From Bacteroidales bacterium UBA6207 (GTDB taxonomy: Bacteria; Bacteroidota; Bacteroidia; Bacteroidales; F082): a DNA stretch of 6,367 nt. Where the stretch lies: assembly GCA_002421995.1 (NCBI GenBank), contig DISP01000147.1, positions 689 through 7,055 of the forward strand. Reading direction: 5' to 3'. The translations under genes and the position numbers were made by a program. Below are positions 1 to 5,637 of the stretch, piece after piece. The notes under the pieces were generated by a model. That model did not search any database and was not told the origin of the DNA. It was given only the letters and a program-made list of their open reading frames with translations. Every line of letters begins with the position of its first letter. Position 1 is the first letter of the stretch.

Positions 1-203
1 ATAAAATAAAATAAAATTTAAGTGGTCATATTACGGCCGAAAAAAGCCGCCCTTCCATAGCGAAAGCGCGGCTTCGTTGTGAAGTCGAAATATCCCCCCA
101 GAAGGATTTTCAACCTAAAAATGGTGTTGATGCAGAAGCACGAACAGCATATTCGTTTCCAAAACGGCATTTTGACTATTTTCGTATTCAAAACCCGAAT
201 ATA
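1..203. other. Non-coding upstream region with A-rich edge
   Basis: No convincing gene lies here. The first 20 bases are an A-rich simple repeat (three ATAAA units followed by ATTTA) that may continue beyond the window. A GC-rich inverted repeat sits at 34-74 and is listed separately. A short open frame at 121-204 (27 codons, ending in a TAATG overlap with the next gene) has unremarkable composition and is probably chance. A sequence resembling the Bacteroidota -7 element (TATTTTCG, 177-184, against TAnnTTTG) lies 20 bases before the DUF456 start. I see no good -33 partner, so it is not called as a promoter. Confidence 0.5.
34..74 (-). terminator. Possible rho-independent hairpin, read on the - strand
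   Basis: AAGCCGC (44-50) pairs with GCGGCTT (68-74) around a 17-base loop. The A-run at 40-45 would become a U-run after the stem on the - strand, as in a terminator. Two other small hairpins compete with it: CGGC 34-37 with GCCG 46-49, and GCG 60-62 with CGC 67-69. No - strand gene is visible just upstream of it in that direction, and on the + strand no U-run follows. Its partner is therefore unknown, and it could be an orphan fold in the 5' leader of the next gene. Confidence 0.3.
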
Positions 204-722
204 ATGGAACTAATCATTCTTATACTTGCTTTTCTGCTGTTGCTTGCCGGCCTGCCCGGCGCTGTTCTGCCCGGTCTGCCAGGTCCGCCATTGAGTTTTT
301 TGGGAATATTATGCCTTGGCAGCACCGACGCTATACATTTCACCAGCACCTTTTATTATCTATCTGCCTTGCTGGCCTGTGGCATTGTCGTGCTCGATTA
401 CTACCTGCCGGTTCTTGGAACAAGATTAACCGGAGGCACCAAGGCAGGCAAAAAGGGAAGTACGATCGGGCTGGTTGTGGCAGTGATACTCCTGCCGATG
501 CTTGGAATCACAACGGGTCCTTTCGGATTGCTCGGACTGGTGGCAGGTCCGTTTGCCGGGGCTTATATTGCCGAAAAAATTGCAGGAACTTCTGACGAAA
601 CAGCCTGGAAATCAGCCATTGGATCATTTATCGGCTTTGTTGCCGGAACGCTCTTCAAGCTGATCTATGCAGTGGTTCTATTGGTAATCGCTACAAGGGA
701 AATCTTTCTTCAACTTTTATAA
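204..722 (+). CDS. DUF456 family integral membrane protein
   Basis: This is a small hydrophobic membrane protein of 172 residues, the usual size for DUF456. The function of the family is not established. The N-terminal helix (about 2-18) leads into the Gly/Pro-rich LPGAVLPGLPG stretch (17-27) typical of the family. Hydrophobic segments follow at about 27-40, 48-66, 84-100, 103-123 and 134-165. The GGTKAGKKGS loop (77-86) and the GPFGLLGLVAGPFAGA glycine-zipper-like segment (105-120) match the family's conserved core. The ATG at 204 is chosen because it directly precedes the first membrane helix and gives the family length; ribosome-binding similarity upstream is weak. It converges with the - strand gene, and its stop codon (720-722) lies at the edge of that gene's terminator. 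There is no obvious functional link to the ABC transporter. Confidence 0.85.
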   Translation: MELIILILAFLLLLAGLPGAVLPGLPGPPLSFLGILCLGSTDAIHFTSTFYYLSALLACGIVVLDYYLPVLGTRLTGGTKAGKKGSTIGLVVAVILLPMLGITTGPFGLLGLVAGPFAGAYIAEKIAGTSDETAWKSAIGSFIGFVAGTLFKLIYAVVLLVIATREIFLQLL

Positions 723-752
723 AAAAATCCCGAAAACATCGCTTCCGGGATT
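719..752 (-). terminator. Rho-independent terminator of the - strand secreted-protein gene
   Basis: The perfect 7-bp stem AATCCCG (726-732) / CGGGATT (746-752) can be extended by AA/TT across a one-base bulge. On the - strand it is followed by a U-run templated by the A-run 721-727. It lies 23 bases beyond the - strand stop codon (775-777), a normal terminator spacing. On the + strand no U-run follows the stem, so it should work mainly in the - direction. The + strand DUF456 stop codon overlaps the A-run. Confidence 0.8.
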
Positions 753-774
753 CACCTGTGCAAGAATGATATGT

Positions 775-1629
775 TTATTTCGTATAGATAGGGCTGCGTT
801 TCAGCAAATACTGAACTGCATCTTTCCAGCTGTCCTCCATACTAAAGAAAGGCTGCCTGGTCTGTGTATAGATTTTCGTCCCATTGCGGTACATATCAAA
901 ATAGACGTGGTATTTGTAGATTTTCTCTATATTGTCGGTGGTCGAAGAGTAGTTTTGGTTTTTGGTTTTGTCGTTACCATATTTTGTTTCACCTGATTTA
1001 TAAGTACTTGACTGTCTGTTTTCCGTCAAAGTATAAGAAACTTTGGCAGCCACGATGTTGTCAACACCCAAAATATCTTCAAGCTCTTCAATCGGAATTT
1101 CATCAATATTTTTATAATCAATGCCTGCCTTGCGCAATAAAGAGTTGGTGGTGCGCAAATCCTGCACTGTGAGCGGAAAGATATTCGAAGATTTATCAAT
1201 CAGCTTGGAGTAGATGTCGTTTTGAGCAAACTTGGCAACTTCTTCAGAGCTGGCCATGGTTTCTGAATTAACATAAGGCACCGGCAATACGGCAATGGTA
1301 TTCTGTTTCCGCTCCATTTTTGGTGAGGCTCCCATGTTTTCCATCACAACCTCAGCCTGTTCACCCTGTGGCGCAGCATCAAAAGTCTGGATGCGCCCAC
1401 TGGCAAACTCAATCCTTCCCACTTTCGAAAGGTCGAGCTCGGTTACCAAAGTCTCGTTTGGAAGTGAGTACTCAACAAAGTTGTCGGTCATTTTTGTGAT
1501 TGTACAGTCAATAACCACAAAATCTTTCCGTATGATACGGTCCGTTTTTTTTGTTTCGCTGTTTTGCGAAAAAGCTGCTGTGGCAATGAAGCCAAGCAGT
1601 AATAACATCAGGCTGATTCTCGCTTTCAT
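775..1629 (-). CDS. Secreted protein of unknown function, possible CsgG/FlgO-like domain
   Basis: The 284-residue product begins with a clear Sec signal peptide: MKAR, then a hydrophobic core at 5-19, with likely cleavage after S21 (AFS/QN). There is no lipobox cysteine, so it is predicted periplasmic or exported. Residues about 29-82 are a β-rich module (ITKMTDNFVEY ... LSKVGRIEFASGRIQTF) resembling a small repeat-like module common in Bacteroidota envelope proteins. After a polar linker (84-109), residues 111-200 read IAVLPVPYVN ... NDIYSKLI ... RTTNSLLRKAGI ... EELEDILGVDNIVAAKVSYTL. This pattern recalls the CsgG/FlgO/LpoB-type α/β fold (IAVLP strand, a helix, then LGVD + strand). The tail (231-284) holds a strand pair, HVYFDMYRNGTKIYTQ. 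The domain guess is by eye and tentative. It is divergent from the transporter operon and ends at its own terminator. Confidence 0.75.
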   Translation of the reverse strand: MKARISLMLLLLGFIATAAFSQNSETKKTDRIIRKDFVVIDCTITKMTDNFVEYSLPNETLVTELDLSKVGRIEFASGRIQTFDAAPQGEQAEVVMENMGASPKMERKQNTIAVLPVPYVNSETMASSEEVAKFAQNDIYSKLIDKSSNIFPLTVQDLRTTNSLLRKAGIDYKNIDEIPIEELEDILGVDNIVAAKVSYTLTENRQSSTYKSGETKYGNDKTKNQNYSSTTDNIEKIYKYHVYFDMYRNGTKIYTQTRQPFFSMEDSWKDAVQYLLKRSPIYTK

Positions 1630-1837
1630 GTATTAAAGATAATTTTTGTCCTACTCTGTTTTGGCTTTTCGGTTTCGCCGGTTGATTAAAGCTGAAGCAA
1701 AACTATCACATAATGAGCTTGAAAGCAAAAAAATAAACACTTAAACCACAAGCTATCACTATAATATTTTGTTTTACAGTTGATTATGAGTATGGTTCTG
1801 AAATTAATTTCACACCGAATAATTTTCTTTACCATAC

Positions 1838-1868
1838 TTCTCAAGAGCCAAAAAATAAAATAACTTTG
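1838..1868 (+). promoter_or_regulatory. Candidate Bacteroidota-type promoter for the transporter operon
   Basis: TAACTTTG at 1861-1868 matches the Bacteroidota -7 consensus TAnnTTTG exactly. The expected -33 element (TTG/TTTG) is poor: only TTC at 1838-1840 sits at a suitable distance of 20 bases. Transcription would begin near 1874-1876, leaving a leader of about 50 bases before the ATG at 1927. An 8-base motif with four fixed T/G positions can occur by chance in AT-rich DNA; its position is what makes it plausible. Confidence 0.45.
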
Positions 1869-1872
1869 AGGG

Positions 1873-1917
1873 ATGAAACGCGCATTGGATACGAATTTTC
1901 TACTATTTTCCATGTAA
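1873..1917 (+). other. Short upstream open frame (14 codons) in the transporter leader
   Basis: An ATG at 1873 opens a frame encoding MKRALDTNFLLFSM, stopped by TAA at 1915-1917, 9 bases before the transporter start. It is in the same frame as the transporter, so the TAA closes off any upstream extension of the large protein. Sequence GAGGG abuts the ATG, too close for a normal ribosome-binding site. If the candidate promoter is right, transcription would start at about this ATG. It could be a leader peptide or leaderless mini-gene, but chance is the simplest explanation. Confidence 0.2.
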
Positions 1918-1926
1918 GAAGCCATT

Positions 1927-4900
1927 ATGAGACGAAAAACCAAATTAAGCAAAGCCCGGCCGGCCTGGCTCACATTACTTTTCTCTTTGTTGCTCGTCAT
2001 GCTTTTGAGCGGGTGTGAGCAAACAAAAAATGAAATCAACAGCCTTGATCAGCTGAAAGGTGGCAAAACCTTTGCCGTTCCAACAGGCACGGTAGCCGAC
2101 AAAATGGTACTGAAACACTACCCCGATGCCGTGATAGCCTATTACAATACGGTTTACGACTGTGGCCTGGCAGTCCTTCATGGCAAAGCAGATGCTACCG
2201 TTTACGACCAGCCGGTGTTGAAAAATCTGGCTGGCAAAAACCCGGGCACAAAAGTACTCGAAGCGCTTTTACTGCCTGATCTCTATGGCTTTGCCGTTAG
2301 ACAAGAGGATCATGAACTCAAAAATGCCATTGACGTAACACTCAATAGGATTAAATCGGATGGCACATACAACAAAATGATCCAACGCTGGCTTCCCGAC
2401 AAAGGAGCGCCTGCAGCCATGCCCGTCATTGCTAACGAAGGACAAAACGGATTGCTAAGGTTTGGCACTGCTGCCGTGACAGAACCTATGTCGTTCGTTG
2501 ATGCGAATCAAGAACTTGCAGGTTTTGATATCGAGTTTGCGCAGCGTATTGCAGCAGGTTTGAACAAAAAGCTTGAAGTCGTCAACATGGAATTTGGCGC
2601 CATGCTTCCGGCACTCATTTCCGGCAAAGTTGACTTTATCGGCGCAGGATTGTCCATCACTGAGGAGAGAGCCAAAAAAGTACTTTTCTCAGAGCCCTAT
2701 TACCAAAGCGGCATCGCGGTGCTTGTCAGATCGTCTGATGACACTCCAAAACCATCCCCGGTTTCTGATAAAAGAAAAAACACCAAAGTCGGTGTTTTGA
2801 TGGGTTCAATACATGAAACATATGCGCAAAAAACCTACGAAGACGGCGCAGTGAGCACTTTTAACACCGTCGCGGATATGTTGATGGCCTTAAACGGCGG
2901 CAAGGTGGATGGGGCTTTTATGGACCACACCTCAGTTCGTGAAGTGCTCGCAACCAACCCGGGTTTTAAAATTTTGGATGCCAACCTCTTTACAGTTGAT
3001 ATAGCCGCAGGTTTTCCAAAGTCATCTGAAGTATTACTCAAACAATTCAACGATTTTTTGGCAACGATCAAAGCCAATGGCATCTATGATCAAATGGTTG
3101 AGCGCTGGCATGAAAACCTGAACAGCATTATGCCTGAAATTCCACTTCCTGCCTATGGAAAGGCGCTGAAGATTGGTGTTGTAAGCGATATTGGCCTTCC
3201 TTTTGCAACCAAAAACGGTGATCAGTGGAAAGGTTTCGACATTGAGCTTGCAACACGCTTTGCAGCATCTGCCGGCATGCGGCCGCAATGGGTTGACATG
3301 CCTTTTGGCAGTTTGCTTCCGGCTATTGTGTCCGGTAAAATTGAGATGGTCACCGCTTCGATGATGATCACCGAGGAGCGAAGCAAACAAATCAATTTCT
3401 CCGATCCTTACTTTGCAAGTGGCGTAAGTATTATCGGGCGTAATGATCAGCAGGATTCAGCACTGAAAGATACCAAATCTTTCCGCATTGACGATGGTAC
3501 AAAGATTGGAATTCTGATGGGTTCGATCTATGAGAAATATGTTGAAGAACACTATCCGAAAGCCACAGTGCTGCTCTACAATACATTGCCTGATATGTTT
3601 GTCTCGCTCGGATCGGGCAAAACAGAGATGTGTTTTGTTGGTCAAAGCGCTGTGCCGGGAGCATTGCAGGCACAACCGGGATTAACAATACTCAAAAAAA
3701 ACCTCTATGAAGTTGAGGTTGGTGCAGGTTTTCACCGCGACAACGACCGCCTGCGCGAAGATTTCAATCAATGGCTCAGCAATGCAAAAAATGACGGTAC
3801 TTTTGCCGAAACAGAGAAACGCTGGTTTGAAAACACAGCTGCACAGCTTCCTGAAATCGAATCCAGATCAGTGAATGGAGCCGTAAGGGTGGGCGTTTGT
3901 GCCGACATTGGTTTGCCGTTTGCCAGTCATCAAAATGCGCAATTCACAGGTTTCGACATCGAGCTCGCATTGCGTTTCGGTGCCTGGGCCGGAAAAAAAG
4001 TTGAATTGGTTGACATGCCCTTTGGCAGCTTGTTGTCAGCTCTCAACAGCAAAAAAATCGACATCATCCTTGCATCGCTTGCCATCACCCCTGAAAGAAG
4101 CAAAGAAATTGACTTCTCAGATCCATACTACGCATCAGGCGTCACTATTCTTGGCAGGAAAGAGAACGCCGCTGCTTCCGGCAAAATGGCAGTACTGGAA
4201 GATATCAGCAACAAAAAGGTAGGAATCTTCACCGGAACGGTGCATGATGCCTTTATGGCCCGCACCTTTCCAAATGCACAAACATTTCGGTTTGAAAACA
4301 GCGCCGACATGATCCTCTCGCTTAAAAGCGGTAAAATTGACGCAGCCATGTTCGACCGCATCACCGCCGGACTGGTATTGAAACGCAATAACGATCTCGG
4401 TTTGCTCACCGATGATGTGCTCGACATGCCTCTGGGTGTGGGTTTCAACAAAAAAGACGTAGCGCTGCTCGAAGAGTTTAACAGCTTCCTGAAGGAGATA
4501 AAAAACGATGGCACTTACGAGAAAATGCACCGGCGCTGGTTTGTTGAAGATGCCGAAACAGCAGTGATGCCGGCATTTGAGCCCAGACCCGCAGGAAAAA
4601 AATTAACGGTGGGCGTCTCGGTCGAGGATCTTCCTTATGTGGCGGTGATGAACGGCAAATATGTAGGTTTCGACATCGAAATGATGCAGGCCTTCGCCAG
4701 CCGAAAAGGCTACAACCTTGAGTTGGTAACCATAGAATTTCCTGCACTTGTGGCTGCACTGTCGTCGGGCAAGGTTGATATGATCACCGATGGGATTGCC
4801 ATCAGCGAGGAAAGAGCCAAACAGATCAACTTTTCTGATGAATATGCGCTGTTCCGCACCTCGGTGATAGCGCTCAGGAAAAACCTGGCAGGCTGGACCG

Positions 4901-5637
4901 GCCAGGAAGTTGTGGCAGAGCAAAAAGGCTTCTTCAAAAAGCTTTCGGAAAGTTTTTACAACAACATTTTGCACGAAAACCGCTACCTGATGATTCTAAG
5001 GGGGCTGCTCATTACCATCATCATTTCGGTCTTTTCAGCAGTTTTCGGCACCCTGCTGGGAGGATTGATTTGCTGGATGCGTATGTCGAAAAACAAAGTC
5101 GCGCTAAAACTCGCATCATGGTATATCTCGCTGATCCGGGGCACACCTGTTTTGGTGCTCCTGATGATTATTTATTATGTGGTTTTTGCATCGGTCAACC
5201 TCAATCCGGTGGTTGTTGCAGTCATTGCCTTTGGAATCAATTTTGCTGCCTATGTTTCAGAAATGTTCCGCACTGGCATCGAGGGTGTTGACAAAGGGCA
5301 AAAGGAGGCTGGCATTGCGTTGGGTTTCACCAAAATACAAACTTTTATCCACATCATCATGCCACAAGCTTTGCGGCAGGTGTTGCCTGTGTACAAAGGC
5401 GAGTTTGTTTCGCTTGTGAAAATGACCTCCATTGTGGGTTATATCGCTGTTGAAGACCTCACCAAGGCCAGCGACATCATCCGCAGCCGTACCTTCGATG
5501 CGTTTTTCCCGCTGATCATGGCCGCAGTGATATATATCCTGATTGCCTGGCTGTTAACACTGGTGCTCGATTATGTCGAGATCAGTATTGATCCAAAAAA
5601 ACGTCGTTTACAAATCCGTAAGAAATCTGCATTATGA
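1927..5637 (+). CDS. Multi-SBP/permease fusion of a polar amino acid-type ABC importer
   Basis: This 1236-residue protein combines receptors and membrane subunit of an ABC importer. Residues 1-30 are a lipoprotein signal (RRKTK n-region, hydrophobic core 13-27, lipobox LSGC with Cys30). Then come SBP_bac_3 segments: a C-terminal half (41-160), three complete domains (174-400, 412-640, 651-877) and an N-terminal half (891-985). Each N-half carries GF-DIE and an ITxERxK-like motif with its ligand Arg (R248, R485, R724, R963). Each C-half ends in a DGTY..M..RW-like helix (W155, W394, W633, W871). After an amphipathic elbow (1001-1018) follows a HisM/GlnP-type permease with about five helices (1020-1048, 1066-1089, 1093-1112, 1153-1175, 1190-1215), RGTP at 1071-1074 and an EAA-type loop (EAGIALGF...MPQ, 1127-1147). 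The basic C-terminus fits a cytoplasmic end and periplasmic SBPs. A TAA 12 bases upstream in frame fixes the start. GlnPQ-type fusions with one or two SBPs are known; this larger, out-of-register array is unusual. Substrate is unassigned. Confidence 0.93.
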   Translation: MRRKTKLSKARPAWLTLLFSLLLVMLLSGCEQTKNEINSLDQLKGGKTFAVPTGTVADKMVLKHYPDAVIAYYNTVYDCGLAVLHGKADATVYDQPVLKNLAGKNPGTKVLEALLLPDLYGFAVRQEDHELKNAIDVTLNRIKSDGTYNKMIQRWLPDKGAPAAMPVIANEGQNGLLRFGTAAVTEPMSFVDANQELAGFDIEFAQRIAAGLNKKLEVVNMEFGAMLPALISGKVDFIGAGLSITEERAKKVLFSEPYYQSGIAVLVRSSDDTPKPSPVSDKRKNTKVGVLMGSIHETYAQKTYEDGAVSTFNTVADMLMALNGGKVDGAFMDHTSVREVLATNPGFKILDANLFTVDIAAGFPKSSEVLLKQFNDFLATIKANGIYDQMVERWHENLNSIMPEIPLPAYGKALKIGVVSDIGLPFATKNGDQWKGFDIELATRFAASAGMRPQWVDMPFGSLLPAIVSGKIEMVTASMMITEERSKQINFSDPYFASGVSIIGRNDQQDSALKDTKSFRIDDGTKIGILMGSIYEKYVEEHYPKATVLLYNTLPDMFVSLGSGKTEMCFVGQSAVPGALQAQPGLTILKKNLYEVEVGAGFHRDNDRLREDFNQWLSNAKNDGTFAETEKRWFENTAAQLPEIESRSVNGAVRVGVCADIGLPFASHQNAQFTGFDIELALRFGAWAGKKVELVDMPFGSLLSALNSKKIDIILASLAITPERSKEIDFSDPYYASGVTILGRKENAAASGKMAVLEDISNKKVGIFTGTVHDAFMARTFPNAQTFRFENSADMILSLKSGKIDAAMFDRITAGLVLKRNNDLGLLTDDVLDMPLGVGFNKKDVALLEEFNSFLKEIKNDGTYEKMHRRWFVEDAETAVMPAFEPRPAGKKLTVGVSVEDLPYVAVMNGKYVGFDIEMMQAFASRKGYNLELVTIEFPALVAALSSGKVDMITDGIAISEERAKQINFSDEYALFRTSVIALRKNLAGWTGQEVVAEQKGFFKKLSESFYNNILHENRYLMILRGLLITIIISVFSAVFGTLLGGLICWMRMSKNKVALKLASWYISLIRGTPVLVLLMIIYYVVFASVNLNPVVVAVIAFGINFAAYVSEMFRTGIEGVDKGQKEAGIALGFTKIQTFIHIIMPQALRQVLPVYKGEFVSLVKMTSIVGYIAVEDLTKASDIIRSRTFDAFFPLIMAAVIYILIAWLLTLVLDYVEISIDPKKRRLQIRKKSAL
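2047..2406 (+). other. Orphan C-terminal SBP half (unit 1)
   Basis: Residues 41-160 correspond to lobe II and the closing helix of a GlnH/HisJ-type fold. Visible parts are the LKGGKTFAVPTGT strand-loop (43-55), matching the K-VGVxxGS segment of later units; the KADATVYDQ strand with the ligand-type Asp94; the GFAV strand (121-124); and DGTYNKMIQRW (145-155). No lobe I precedes it. Only the lipoprotein signal and about ten linker residues come before, and the frame is closed upstream. It is better preserved than expected for a decaying remnant. Confidence 0.85.
2446..4557 (+). repeat. Three complete tandem SBP_bac_3 domains (units 2-4)
   Basis: The units lie at about 2446-3126, 3160-3846 and 3877-4557 (residues 174-400, 412-640, 651-877), with a period of about 237-239 residues measured between equivalent Arg residues (248, 485, 724, and 963 in the orphan half). 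Units 3 and 4 are closest: both have DIGLPFA, GFDIEL, VDMPFGSLL and FSDPYxASGV. The DNA of the units is clearly diverged, so the duplication looks old rather than recent. Short linkers carry a recurring M/L-P motif after the final Trp (M165-P166, M402-P403, L641-P642, M881-P882). The aromatic clamp Phe in lobe I is kept throughout (F223, F460, F699, F938). Confidence 0.9.
4597..4881 (+). other. Orphan N-terminal SBP half (lobe I, unit 5) next to the permease
   Basis: Residues 891-985 form a lobe I only: KLTVGVSVEDLPY (892-904), GFDIEMM (914-920), TIEFPALVAALSSGKVDMI (935-953), ISEERAKQINFSDEY (959-973) and the return strand VIALRK (980-985). After this the chain enters the elbow helix and permease with no lobe II. 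Compared with units 2-4 it has Tyr904 for Phe, Ser960 for Thr, and FSDEYALF in place of FSDPYY, so its ligand surface or hinge is altered, although Arg963 is kept. Confidence 0.85.

Larger units (their letters stand above)
1630..1926. other. Divergent intergenic region
   Basis: These 297 bases separate the start of the - strand secreted-protein gene from the start of the + strand transporter gene, so promoters for both are expected here. The region is AT-rich, with no long open frame and no strong hairpin. On the - strand, TATCTTTA (complement of 1634-1641) resembles the -7 element TAnnTTTG but sits only a few bases from that gene's ATG and lacks a -33 partner. The + strand candidate promoter is listed separately. 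Confidence 0.5.

Noticed and set aside
1..20. ATAAA repeats as a CRISPR or mobile-element edge
   Set aside because: Only three units of a simple A-rich pentamer at the window edge, with no spacers, terminal inverted repeats or transposase nearby.
121..204. 27-codon open frame ending in a TAATG overlap with the DUF456 start, with AAGGA at 102-106
   Set aside because: The encoded peptide has no recognisable features, the SD-like site is 14 bases away, and Bacteroidota rarely depend on SD sites. Chance is the better explanation.
1927..2406. First C-half as a pseudogene remnant or a result of frameshift or wrong start
   Set aside because: The frame is closed by TAA 12 bases upstream, a proper lipoprotein signal leads directly into the half-domain, and lobe II core residues including Asp94 and the closing Trp are kept, so it appears to be under selection.
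2446..4881. Recent tandem duplication or assembly artefact
   Set aside because: Equivalent stretches share motifs at protein level but differ at many DNA positions, including synonymous ones, so the copies are old and distinguishable.
3034..4974. Several open frames of 70-130 codons antisense to or out of frame with the transporter gene
   Set aside because: They all lie within a well-conserved coding region, show no family resemblance, and arise from codon bias on the opposite strand.
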